The position numbers were made by a program, and so were the translations under genes. From assembly GCA_964464375.1 (NCBI GenBank), contig CAYXFU010000010.1:1-64000 (forward strand): DNA of 64,000 nt, read 5' to 3'. The notes beneath the pieces were generated by a model. It was not told the origin of the DNA and made no database searches. It was given only the letters and a program-made list of their open reading frames with translations. Below are positions 19,901 through 28,644 of the stretch, one piece after another; positions within the stretch are counted from its first letter, which is position 1; every line of letters begins with the position of its first letter. Origin of the DNA: CAIOZA01 sp964464375 (lineage in GTDB: Bacteria > Bacteroidota > Ignavibacteria > Kapaibacteriales > UBA2268).

Positions 19901-22900
19901 AGGTTGCCGCTTTTGGAGTAAAAGCTTTTAAGTTAACTACTTTAGCAGATATCGGAAAAATAATTGATGGCAAAACTATTTCCACAGAAGGTCAGTTATA
20001 TATAAATAAGAATTTTGATTTACTTGAAGAATTTCTTAAATGTACTGGAAAAATGTATCAAGGAATTTCAAACCATGAATATGGAACTGCTGGAAATAAC
20101 CAATATGGTATGGGATACATTGATAATGCTTATAAATTTTTTAAATACACCATAGATGATCAAAGAAAATACTATACAGGTAATATTGATGGAAATACAA
20201 TAGAAGGGCAATCTTTATTACAAATTGATTTTTCTAATCAATTTATCCCTGTTCCTACATTCTTTGACTTAGCAAGTCCCAATAATACTATAAATTACGA
20301 TTTCGATTCGCCTGGTCCTGGTATTAGTGAGAGTAATAAAGATAACAAAAGATGGGAATTGTTCGCTTCTGCACTTCATTCAGCTAATATTAAAACTACT
20401 GAATCAACTCAAAAACTAAAGGATATTGCCAAGAACGATGATAACTACTCATCAGACGAACAAACTAAAATAAATAGTATTTTAAAGAAAATTGACGATG
20501 CTGAAACCAAACATACTCTTCCTGACAATGATTTAATCAGAGATTTATTCGGATTAATGACAATTTCCTGTGAAAAGGGATGTGAATCACGAAAGAATGA
20601 AATCACAATTAAAGTTTTAGAATATTTCCACAGTATAGGATCTGTAATTGAAGGTGATACTGAATGGAAAGACCAGACTACTGATGTAAATTCACCTAGA
20701 TACAAGAAATTTTATCCGATTGAAGGCAATCCTAGATCGCTAGTAAGTAATTCTTGTAATTATGAAATAGATGTAAGAATTAATTCAGGAACAATTGAAA
20801 CTAAAACATTTTACTATTTTAAAACGATTGATGCGGTTGTGTTTGCTTTGATTCAAGATTGTATGTCAAAATGTGATGTAGAACTTGCACTCAATGACAA
20901 GAATATTTTAATACCTAATAGCACTGATCTTGATTGGCTAAAAAAAATGATGAGAAAACCTAATTTAAAAATTGAGCATCCTAATGTCAGTACTGACTTT
21001 TGTCCCGATGGTTATTCTAAGTTAACTCAAACTACATTACAGCTACCAAATAATTATAAGTGTTATACTCTTATTACAAAAGGTAACGAAATTGTAAAGA
21101 CATTAAATGATAAATTGAATGAATTAATTTCTTCAAATGCCAATGTATCTTTCACCGAAATGAATAAATTGAATAAGAGGTATGAGATATGTAATGAACT
21201 CCAGACTGCACTAACAACAAAAATTAATTCATATTTAGGAGAGATTGTTGAAATATCTGGTAGAGATTGTGATGATAATAATGTAGATGATCACACTATC
21301 TATGGACTGGATTACACGAATTATGACGGTTCCAATCAGTATCCTCCATTATCTGGATACTTTTGGGGATCCAATTTATGGGATATCTATTCTATTCATG
21401 TCGGCGAGAATTGGCATACAGATAATAGTTCTGCTCCTCATGATCCGCTTATTACAGATTACACTGGTGATATGTTCCCGGCTTTTATTCTAAGAAATAA
21501 TAATAATAGAACTCCAGAAAGTGATAGATATTATCAATATTTTGAAATCGGTGAAATAAATTCAATTGAGTCAACACCTCCAACTTGTGAACTGCCAATA
21601 ATTTTCAAAACTGTGACTGGTAGAGATGCTAAAATACCTTATAGATACATGGAACTGCAGTTTGCTAAAATAAGATCCAACTTTGAAACATGTCCTCCAC
21701 CTGAAGTTTGTATAAAATGGGAAGATCAAACTGCACCCGACTTCACGGATGTTATTACTCGACCTAAAACATGCCTTGATGAAGCTATTCCTATAATATT
21801 GAATTCAATTGCATCGCAGATAAAATCAAATGTTGATGATAAAGTGACAAAAGCGGGACAAATTATTGAAGAGAGAATAAATGAGAAACTTAAAGATTTT
21901 GCAGAACATGAAGAGTATACAGTTACTGCTGAAAGTCCTAAATATTATCATTATACATTATATTACTATGATAGGGCTGGTAATCTGCTTAGAACTGTTC
22001 CTCCAAAAGGAATATCAATAGATCTTAACAGAACAAGAGCAGATATACCTCCACATACATTCGTTACAAACTATGATTATAATTCACTTGGGCAATTAGT
22101 TGCTTCTAGCAATCCGGATCATGATGATGGAACATCAATTCACAAAGGATATACAGTAAATATTTATAACTTAAAGGGACAACTAAGATTTTCTCAAGAT
22201 TCGAGACAGCGATCAAGTAATCTTAATGATCATAAATTCTCTTATGTGAAATATGATAAGCTTGGCAGAGTTGAAGAATCAGGTGAAATGACTGTAAATT
22301 CATCATTAAATGATGATGTTATACAAGAGCTAAGAAAGAAATCAGAAATTGATGCATTCCCGGATCCGAATGCTTCAGCTCAACCGGAAGCAATACCTTC
22401 TAATATGGCGATAACTTTCAAGACGAATACTTACTATGATAGTCGTATTACAGCCATTCCCAGTCCATATTCATCAAATGTACAGAACAATTTAAGAAAC
22501 AGAGTTTCATACACAGTCCGAGATCCTAATCCTTCATCAGCTAACGATGAAGCAACTACAATTTATAGTTACGATCTTCATGGCAATGTTGAATGGATTA
22601 TTAGCGATTTTCCATCTTATAGACCTCCAGGTGCAGTATCATTTGGCGGAAATTTTACGACAAAAGATGAATATGAATATGATCTGATTAGTGGAAAAGT
22701 GAATAAGATTATTTACGATAGATACCGCGACGACGAAATGTATCATAAATATAGTTACGATGCGTCTAACAGAATTACTAAGGTTGAAACATCCCGTCAT
22801 GAAGAAATTTGGGATGCTGATTCAAAATATTATTACTATCTGCATGGTCCATTACAAAGAATTGAAGTCGGTCAGGACAACTTACAAGGATTAGACTACT

Positions 22901-25599
22901 CTTATACGATTAATGGATGGCTGAAAACAATTAACAACAGTAATAATATTATCAATAACGATCCAGGTCGAGATGGAAATGCGTCAAATGTAGAATCTTT
23001 TGCTCAAGATGGTTTTGGAATGAGTTTGCATTATTTTGATGGGGATTTTTTGAGTTCATCCGATCCATATAATATTCGAGGAACAGCTCATCCGATGGGT
23101 GCAGTTAATTTATACAACGGTAATATAGCCGGAATTATAACCAATTTCAATAATACTCAAAATAAAATGTCATTTCCTAATTACTATAACATTTATAATT
23201 ACGATTTGTTAAACAGAATAACTCAAAATAAATTTAATGGCGTTCCAGAACCTGGAGGAATATTCAGTGAGTCTTTCTCATACGATCCGAATGGTAATTT
23301 CAAAACATTGAATAGGGTCAAATCTATTGTTCCACTAGTAACTGATAACTTTAGCTATACATATTATGATGGGACATTACCCGCAACAAATAAATTGAAA
23401 AATATCAATGGTACAACTTCACAGCAATATATCTATGACGAAATCGGTAATCTGAAAAGCGACGTTTCTGATCCTGCATACAACGTCTCACCTATAACAT
23501 GGACACCCGATGGTAAAATTGAGGAAATAACAGAAATGATAGATGTGTATCCATTACTACCGGTTCCTCCTGTGCCACAAGTTCCGATGATGAAACAGCG
23601 TAAGATTAATTTCTATTATGATGCTAGAGGTCAAAGAATTGCCAAGACTGTATTTTCAGATCAAATTCAGTTATGGTGTAATCAATCAGCTCAAATCGGT
23701 GGCGGACTAGCTTATTTCGAAAATTGTTACGAATGTATGAAGGCATTGGGGCTTAAAAATACATATTATATGCGTGAAGCTAACGAACAGGTATTGGCTG
23801 TTTATGAGGTTTTCGATCGTTGTGAGACTTTTGGACCTAATCTTCCATCTCTTGTGCATTGGAATATTTACGGCAGTGAAAGCCATGGATTGTTTGCTAC
23901 GAGAAAACCTGATGATGGTGTAAATGGCTTGTTACTATCAAACGATTTTAATTATGATGATAATAATATCTTATCACTCTACCCAAAAATAGACAAGCGC
24001 TTTCTTGGTGGCAGGGAATATGAATTCAAAGACCACCTCGGCAATGTCCGCGAAACATTTTCGGATATTAAAGTGCCTGTGTCGGTTCAGCCGGGTGCCG
24101 GACCCTACTCATTAGACCTGAAGAGCATAAATAATTATTATGCTTTCGGTATGCTTATGCCTGTGGCAAAATTGCCGCCACCGCCACCGGGAACACTCGG
24201 GCAGAGCTGGCAGAGCGAAAAGCACAGATATGGTTTTAATGGTATGGAAATGGATAATGATATATTGGGTAAAGGCATTGAATATACGACCGAATTCAGG
24301 GAATATAACTCTAAAATCGGCAGATGGATTACTCTCGATCCTGTTATAAAACCATATGAGAGTCCTTATGTTGGATTTGGAAATAACCCAATATTATATT
24401 GTGATCCAGAGGGAACAGATGAAATAATTTCTAAACAAGCTACTGGTAGTAGTGAAGGCGAACAAAGACAAGTTACTAAACAAGGTATTGATTTTAATAC
24501 TTTACTGCCCTATACTTATACATCAACGTCAAAAGAATTTTGGCACATTGGTGAGAATGGGACTGGAAGCTGGTTATCCGATAATGAATATTCTGGAAAA
24601 CTGAAAACACTTGCAGAACATGCTTTCGATGAAAATTTAGATGCAAGCAAATTTGGTTTTAAAACTAATGTTCCATATGATCCAAATTTTAGCCAAATGT
24701 TTTCAGAGGCTATTAAAAATCATTGGGAAAAAGTTTCACCAATTTTACCAAATGGAGAAATGAATCCATGGTTCATTGAGGGAATAGAGTCTAATGATTT
24801 TGATGTTCTTGCCGCGATTACTATAGCTGGTGGTATTAGTAAAGGATTGATAAATTTGGGAATAAAGAAAATTTTACAAAAAGAAGCATTTTCAGAATTA
24901 GAAGGATTAATAAAATTAGGAGCATGTTTTGTTTCAGGTACTTTGATTTTAAGTCAAAATGGCTTGATTGAAATTCAAAATGTTAAAGCAGGAGACAGTG
25001 TATGGTCTTATAATATAATAAATGAAAAAGTAGAGCTAGCTGAAGTAACTAATAATTTTGTTAGAAGTTCGAATGATTTTATCAAATTGTACTTTGATAA
25101 TGATTCTGTTATATGTACTCTTGAGCATCCTTTCTTTGTAAATAATGCTTGGATAGCAGCTAATAAACTGAAAATAGGTGATCAACTTATTAGCTATGTT
25201 GGATTAAAAGTTCAATTAGATAGTATTTACACTTATAGGACAGATATTGCTACTACAATTTACAATTTTGAAGTTCCTAAGAATCATAGCTATTTTGTAT
25301 CTAATATACAGATTTTGGTGCATAATCAATCGAGGATGGGTTATACTACCGTTATTAAAAAATTAGCAGATAATTCGGCACTAAAATCTGAATTACCTAT
25401 TCCAGCTGGCTATTCACAAGTTAGAGGTGTATTTTCAGAAGGTCAAAAGGTTTTTTATAATGGCAAAAATTATATTAGTCCTGATGTTACTTCTCATATT
25501 GGTGGTTTTTGGAAAATGGCAAAAAAAGTAAAGTTACTAAAAAATCCTGAAACAAGAATGGGGACTTACGATAAGTTACTTAATAAAATAGGAGATTAG
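16990..25599 (+). CDS. Giant Rhs-repeat polymorphic toxin with Hint and C-terminal toxin domain
   Basis: The ATG at 16990 gives a proper signal peptide (KTIKILVTAIIIILSNSICL); the longer opening at 16900 overlaps the previous gene. The 2,869-residue protein has a beta-rich N-terminal half and YD/Rhs repeats from about residue 1650 (YYYDRAGNLLRTV, YDYNSLGQLVASS, VKYDKLGRVEESG, YDEIGNLKSD). The Rhs-associated core ends in EFREYNSKIGRWITLDPV...YVGFGNNPILYCDPEG (about 2435-2475). Residues 2646-2779 form a Hint self-cleaving domain, with Cys2646 in GACFVSGTLIL and the terminal His-Asn in ILVHNQ. The last ~90 residues are the toxin (ISPDVTSHIGGFWKMAKK...RMGTYDKLLNKIGD). That pattern resembles the family often annotated as novel toxin 21, but I am not sure. 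The Rhs shell should enclose the toxin until Hint cleavage releases it. Confidence 0.9.
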   Translation: MKTIKILVTAIIIILSNSICLKSQPPTDKKYNDPVQLYDYRNITNNVTFSKSNIDNQAYIGTYLTLAPEPIGNTCLDTKYTGKLFVVLKIDDFTYHHGDIKSQLPITANINFGAYKNGNPLGRNYTTTLSLNDYTGADTRINIQDLKYIDDPNLFYMNDGITLIDEFRITNITLNPNNGRSILDSIKVQFFYTMEKKVKLIDSYLPIHEFSIQCSEDPNTLEVTCPKYKEIDLSQFMEPAEIFKWVDPSNCIDKIENVQLQILRLHNQNPDYYDDIYKCSTIVDWSKALTIEAKNLGILKDYFITEGSGFYIWRNRYVGSYFNGGISDDRNWGKWNDYILIHHIGPECPTGNSTISWPTSCKFEDGDLFDTEGQNEICAYFIKIDDDINWKHSRIYTENSETGINFQDEMVYADNLLNVRQNQQIVTIGNKSTNFLEDPRISIIQQNILDYNGRGAIKTLPAPVQDNPNGESYAHTGIKYRSNIITKDDVSYQAKNFDRDLTSVGNYSVDPGCILNNYYDGDGNYGTIISETAEIPSAEGYPFTRNIYMNDATDRVKETGLPGETLRAKPEIANPTTPPNTVRVSYTKATDEELLPIFGAEVPDANTVLKQITIDQNQVKSIAYYDMSGKIIATCLQDNAIANPNLSNLNNDEEYLQKTFNYQITGMNKIGNSYFAYKSIGIDESILEVKIHYEMPQETVTLSSNDDGFCGLPLEDKTLDFKVNLFILNLDRTPWNLANIYNSDVDGTTKDILHYPTLPGNNNFSRVLTYNADIDIQSFKSHVYDFYTGQINNIFKPIYKKLDDLRALESTGQFTQGSLQKFYAYLTDGTSNGYKMDDNTKKEWVESQERQNFELELGDPSCLNKFTIPKIICDQCEKTDCILTSYDKFEQYLFNNLTDEQKILLGITNVNDTKKSFYRNGDKLYKLVPSDPNFSSNPFNVLIQKMSTETIGIYPVEDYKMTNLCNCWTNEVAAFGVKAFKLTTLADIGKIIDGKTISTEGQLYINKNFDLLEEFLKCTGKMYQGISNHEYGTAGNNQYGMGYIDNAYKFFKYTIDDQRKYYTGNIDGNTIEGQSLLQIDFSNQFIPVPTFFDLASPNNTINYDFDSPGPGISESNKDNKRWELFASALHSANIKTTESTQKLKDIAKNDDNYSSDEQTKINSILKKIDDAETKHTLPDNDLIRDLFGLMTISCEKGCESRKNEITIKVLEYFHSIGSVIEGDTEWKDQTTDVNSPRYKKFYPIEGNPRSLVSNSCNYEIDVRINSGTIETKTFYYFKTIDAVVFALIQDCMSKCDVELALNDKNILIPNSTDLDWLKKMMRKPNLKIEHPNVSTDFCPDGYSKLTQTTLQLPNNYKCYTLITKGNEIVKTLNDKLNELISSNANVSFTEMNKLNKRYEICNELQTALTTKINSYLGEIVEISGRDCDDNNVDDHTIYGLDYTNYDGSNQYPPLSGYFWGSNLWDIYSIHVGENWHTDNSSAPHDPLITDYTGDMFPAFILRNNNNRTPESDRYYQYFEIGEINSIESTPPTCELPIIFKTVTGRDAKIPYRYMELQFAKIRSNFETCPPPEVCIKWEDQTAPDFTDVITRPKTCLDEAIPIILNSIASQIKSNVDDKVTKAGQIIEERINEKLKDFAEHEEYTVTAESPKYYHYTLYYYDRAGNLLRTVPPKGISIDLNRTRADIPPHTFVTNYDYNSLGQLVASSNPDHDDGTSIHKGYTVNIYNLKGQLRFSQDSRQRSSNLNDHKFSYVKYDKLGRVEESGEMTVNSSLNDDVIQELRKKSEIDAFPDPNASAQPEAIPSNMAITFKTNTYYDSRITAIPSPYSSNVQNNLRNRVSYTVRDPNPSSANDEATTIYSYDLHGNVEWIISDFPSYRPPGAVSFGGNFTTKDEYEYDLISGKVNKIIYDRYRDDEMYHKYSYDASNRITKVETSRHEEIWDADSKYYYYLHGPLQRIEVGQDNLQGLDYSYTINGWLKTINNSNNIINNDPGRDGNASNVESFAQDGFGMSLHYFDGDFLSSSDPYNIRGTAHPMGAVNLYNGNIAGIITNFNNTQNKMSFPNYYNIYNYDLLNRITQNKFNGVPEPGGIFSESFSYDPNGNFKTLNRVKSIVPLVTDNFSYTYYDGTLPATNKLKNINGTTSQQYIYDEIGNLKSDVSDPAYNVSPITWTPDGKIEEITEMIDVYPLLPVPPVPQVPMMKQRKINFYYDARGQRIAKTVFSDQIQLWCNQSAQIGGGLAYFENCYECMKALGLKNTYYMREANEQVLAVYEVFDRCETFGPNLPSLVHWNIYGSESHGLFATRKPDDGVNGLLLSNDFNYDDNNILSLYPKIDKRFLGGREYEFKDHLGNVRETFSDIKVPVSVQPGAGPYSLDLKSINNYYAFGMLMPVAKLPPPPPGTLGQSWQSEKHRYGFNGMEMDNDILGKGIEYTTEFREYNSKIGRWITLDPVIKPYESPYVGFGNNPILYCDPEGTDEIISKQATGSSEGEQRQVTKQGIDFNTLLPYTYTSTSKEFWHIGENGTGSWLSDNEYSGKLKTLAEHAFDENLDASKFGFKTNVPYDPNFSQMFSEAIKNHWEKVSPILPNGEMNPWFIEGIESNDFDVLAAITIAGGISKGLINLGIKKILQKEAFSELEGLIKLGACFVSGTLILSQNGLIEIQNVKAGDSVWSYNIINEKVELAEVTNNFVRSSNDFIKLYFDNDSVICTLEHPFFVNNAWIAANKLKIGDQLISYVGLKVQLDSIYTYRTDIATTIYNFEVPKNHSYFVSNIQILVHNQSRMGYTTVIKKLADNSALKSELPIPAGYSQVRGVFSEGQKVFYNGKNYISPDVTSHIGGFWKMAKKVKLLKNPETRMGTYDKLLNKIGD

Positions 25600-25600
25600 A

Positions 25601-26074
25601 ATGTATTTAAGAATAACAAAATATAATCCTCTATTTAGAAATGAAGATGGATACTATACAAAAAATGACTGGATAGGTTACACTCAAATTGGGAAAATAT
25701 TCAATGAAAAATTATTTACTTATGATGAATATGAAGAATGTGAAAATAAATATTTATCTGTTGTTAGGGTTGCAATTGAAGCAAGCAAAGTCAACGAATT
25801 ATTAATCGAAAAATTAGAAATTTTTGATGACGATCCTGAGCCTTCAGAAGAAGTAAAAAAAATCTTGAAAAAAGGTAAAATTTCAAATTCAGATGAAGCT
25901 GTTCTGATTAGTCAGGCTATTCTAAGATTGTTTTTTTGGGCTGAGCTTAATTCGCCAAATAATAAGCTTTCAATAACTTTTGGTTATGATTATTATATGT
26001 ATATAGAAACAGAAGATGAGAATGTAATAGCTGCAATTAAATCAAATTTGCCAGATGGGATGTTTATCGGATAA
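25601..26074 (+). CDS. Candidate immunity protein for the Rhs toxin
   Basis: The start lies 1 nt after the stop of the Rhs toxin gene, the normal place for the cognate immunity gene. The 157-residue product is cytosolic (no signal peptide) and acidic. It begins MYLRITKYNPLFRNEDGYYTK...WIGYTQIGKIF and ends with LSITFGYDYYMYIETEDENV...LPDGMFIG. I recall similar small proteins next to Rhs and other polymorphic toxins, and the pairing is strong evidence by itself. A cytosolic immunity protein implies the toxin acts in the cytoplasm, for example on nucleic acid. The immunity role is inferred from position. Confidence 0.8.
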   Translation: MYLRITKYNPLFRNEDGYYTKNDWIGYTQIGKIFNEKLFTYDEYEECENKYLSVVRVAIEASKVNELLIEKLEIFDDDPEPSEEVKKILKKGKISNSDEAVLISQAILRLFFWAELNSPNNKLSITFGYDYYMYIETEDENVIAAIKSNLPDGMFIG

Positions 26075-26127
26075 AAAGTAATAAAATTCATGAATTTTAG
26101 CCATTTTCATATTAATAAATATAATTT

Positions 26128-26203
26128 TTAATAAATGCGGAGACTGAACGAAAAAGATAATTCTACTGATTGCTTTGGTTGTTTCTTTATCACAGATGGT
26201 ATA
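26128..26203 (+). pseudogene. Truncated duplicate of the 5' end of the 26318 gene
   Basis: These 76 bases repeat 26298-26373 with 5 differences at an offset of 170 bp. The duplicated part covers the leader and signal-peptide codons of the gene at 26318. In this copy the start codon has become ACG and the frame ends at TAA after 18 codons (TKKIILLIALVVSLSQMV). It is a dead fragment left by a local duplication or recombination. Confidence 0.8.
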
Positions 26204-26225
26204 AATACGGCATCCTGCTTGTATT

Positions 26226-26257
26226 CTCCCATCTTGAGAGGGGATCAAGGGGTGTGA
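26226..26257 (+). repeat. REP-like element, second copy
   Basis: CTCCCATCTTGAGAGGGGAT followed by CAAGGGGTGTG has the same plan as 266-299: a short palindrome (CCC.TCTTGAGAGGGG, one mismatch) and a GGGGTGTG tail. It lies between the dead gene fragment at 26128 and the intact gene at 26318. Confidence 0.45.
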
Positions 26258-26317
26258 TAATGGCAGGAGAAAAGGAAATCTAATGAAGAATTTATTATTA
26301 ATAAATGCGGAGACTGA

Positions 26318-27511
26318 ATGAAAAAGATAATTTTACTGATTGCTATGGTTGTTTCTTTATCGCAGATGGGATATTCCGAATGGAAATTAGCCAGCGAAGC
26401 TGTGAAAGGCTCGTTTAATTCATTTGTAGCAACTGACAATAAATTTTATGCTTCAAGAGGTTATTTATTGTATCAATCAACCGATAATGGAGCAACATGG
26501 CTCTCACTAAAAGTTCCTGCATTTAATAAAATTTATGCTATAAGTGCAGATAAAGATTATATTTGTTTAGGCACTGACAAATATACATATGTATCATCAA
26601 ATATTGGGAAGAATTGGACTAGGGTTAATGTTAGTTATCTTTCAACTGAAATTTATTCAGTTTTAATAAAAGGAAATTATATATATGCAGGTAATACGTA
26701 CGGTGTAATGATAAACAAAAACAGGGATACACTCTGGGAATTTACAAATGATGGTATGATTAACGGTGATATTATATGTTTTACTTCCAGTGGAAATAAA
26801 ATATATGTTGGTTCTAAAAGTAATGGTGTCTGCTATTCAACAGATGATGGTGTAAAATGGATAAAGGCGAATAAAGGGCTTGGCAATGATTCAATCACAG
26901 CTTTGGCAGTAGCAGGAACGAAATTATATGCAGGAACAAGAAATGGAGTATATGTATCGACAAATGATGGTGTTGATTGGACAGATATAAGTCAGGGATT
27001 AACCAAAAAACGGATAACTGCATTAGCTGTCAAAGACAATAATGTTTTTGCCGGAACCTATTACAGTGGTGTGTTTTCATTATCAGAAAATACTTCAGTC
27101 TGGAAGGAAGCGAATCAGGGAATAGCAGATGGTACTCCATTATATATAAGTTCTTTATTGGTAATTGGCGATACCTTATTTGCAGGATATCAAACTGGTA
27201 TCTATAAATCGTGTGTAAACGAATGGATAACCGATGTTGAAAATCAAAAGACAGTTGAAACGAGTTTGAGTGTATATCCGAATCCGGCCAGAGATAATAT
27301 AACAATATCATTGTCAAATTCGGCAGTTCCTATTCAAAAATTATCAATCTATAATTCACTGGGAATCGAGATCAAGCAGTTCGACACAAAAGACGTTTCA
27401 ACTCAGAATTCAATCAACTTCTCAACCGCAGTATTGCCATCGGGAATATATCAATGTGTGGTGACTTCAGGGTATGAAAGAATAATGAAGAGTTTTGTGG
27501 TTATGAGGTAG
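26318..27511 (+). CDS. Secreted BNR/YCF48-like beta-propeller with T9SS sorting domain
   Basis: The 397-residue exported protein has a signal peptide (KKIILLIAMVVSLSQMGYS) and a series of sialidase-type 'S.D.G..W' blades: YQSTDNGATWLSL, YVSSNIGKNWTRV, YSTDDGVKWIKA, YVSTNDGVDWTDI. Between them are recurrent 'ALAVAGTKLYAGTRNGV' strands. The last ~80 residues are a T9SS type A sorting domain (LSVYPNPARDNITISLS...LSIYNSLGIEIKQF...LPSGIYQCVV). It should be displayed or released at the cell surface; no catalytic motif is visible, so enzymatic sialidase activity should not be assumed. Its promoter region has been partly duplicated upstream. Confidence 0.9.
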   Translation: MKKIILLIAMVVSLSQMGYSEWKLASEAVKGSFNSFVATDNKFYASRGYLLYQSTDNGATWLSLKVPAFNKIYAISADKDYICLGTDKYTYVSSNIGKNWTRVNVSYLSTEIYSVLIKGNYIYAGNTYGVMINKNRDTLWEFTNDGMINGDIICFTSSGNKIYVGSKSNGVCYSTDDGVKWIKANKGLGNDSITALAVAGTKLYAGTRNGVYVSTNDGVDWTDISQGLTKKRITALAVKDNNVFAGTYYSGVFSLSENTSVWKEANQGIADGTPLYISSLLVIGDTLFAGYQTGIYKSCVNEWITDVENQKTVETSLSVYPNPARDNITISLSNSAVPIQKLSIYNSLGIEIKQFDTKDVSTQNSINFSTAVLPSGIYQCVVTSGYERIMKSFVVMR

Positions 27512-27576
27512 GAGAGAAGTTACCTTGAATTTAACTCGAAAACTGGTATTAGAAATTTATTAAAGGACAATAGAAA

Positions 27577-28644
27577 ATTATCTTTAAAACAAAATATATT
27601 TTTCTTAAAATTATCCTATTAGTTATAACTTTTTTGTTTTTTTATTCATGTAGTTCAACTACGCAGGTTCAAAGAATAATTAAACAGGATTTTAAGGATA
27701 AATCTTATGAAGATGCATTTTATAAATTGCAATCTATGCTAAATGGTGAAAAGAAACTAGATTTTAAGCATGCTGTTTTTCTTACAGAAAATGCTTTTCT
27801 CAGTGATTCTTTAAACTATCAATTATATTGTTCACAGATTGATACTATTGTTCAGAAGTTGAAATGGTTTGTTAAAGCAAAGAGATTAGAAAAATACAAA
27901 ACTTCAGGCTTATATGCTGTATATTCATATATGTGCGAACCGACTATTATTAATGACAGTTTAACTTATAAATACGATTTTGATGATTTTATGGGTTATG
28001 AAAACTGGACAAGTATGTTTGTTACTAAATTGATGAGAACAAATAAGGGCAATTGTCATTCTTTGCCATTTTTCTTTAAAATTCTTTCAGATGAAATGGG
28101 TGTTGAATCTTTTCTTAGTGTTGCACCAAGTCATTTATATATTAAGCATAAGGATGAAGAAGGAAAATGGGTTAATATCGAATTGACAAATGGCGGAGCT
28201 TTCTCTTCAGATGCTTGGATTATATCTTCTATGGGTATAACAGCAGAAGCAATTAAAAGTGGTGTTTACATGTCTCCATTGACTCAAAAAGAATCTGTTG
28301 CAATGTGTCTTTATGACTTAGCAATGGGTTATAAACAGAAGTATGGGTATGGAGATGTTGTAGAAATGATGTGTAATAAAATTCTCGAGCATTATCCCAA
28401 TTGCATTATGGCTCTAATGCTGAAATCTGACTGTATAATTAATGATAGAACTAATCTTTTAAATAATCCATATATTGTTAATTCGACTTTAGTTAAATTA
28501 GAGACATCTTATAAAGAAATTAATAAAAGAATTACTGAATTAGGTTATACAGACATGTCTCCTGAATCCTACGATAAATGGGCACGTTCAGTTGAAGAAG
28601 AAATGAAAAAAATGAAAAATAATGATAAGGAGAATTCAAAATGA
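27577..28644 (+). CDS. Lipoprotein with transglutaminase-like domain, unusual start
   Basis: The frame opens after a TAG at 27571-27573. It encodes KTKYIFLKIILLVITFLFFY followed by SCSSTT, a clear lipoprotein signal with its lipobox cysteine. No ATG, GTG or TTG precedes this; the only candidate is ATT at 27577, with AAAGGA 9 nt upstream. The TTG at 27634 would leave only five residues before the cysteine. The domain at about 150-225 has a Cys in GNCHSLPFFFKIL, a His in APSHLYIKH and an Asn/Glu in WVNIELTNGG, which is the Cys-His-(Asp/Asn) order of transglutaminase-like papain-fold proteins. Its stop overlaps the next start (ATGA at 28641-28644), placing it at the head of the short Rhs-toxin chain, perhaps as a processing or accessory protein. 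Confidence 0.7.
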   Translation: MIFKTKYIFLKIILLVITFLFFYSCSSTTQVQRIIKQDFKDKSYEDAFYKLQSMLNGEKKLDFKHAVFLTENAFLSDSLNYQLYCSQIDTIVQKLKWFVKAKRLEKYKTSGLYAVYSYMCEPTIINDSLTYKYDFDDFMGYENWTSMFVTKLMRTNKGNCHSLPFFFKILSDEMGVESFLSVAPSHLYIKHKDEEGKWVNIELTNGGAFSSDAWIISSMGITAEAIKSGVYMSPLTQKESVAMCLYDLAMGYKQKYGYGDVVEMMCNKILEHYPNCIMALMLKSDCIINDRTNLLNNPYIVNSTLVKLETSYKEINKRITELGYTDMSPESYDKWARSVEEEMKKMKNNDKENSK

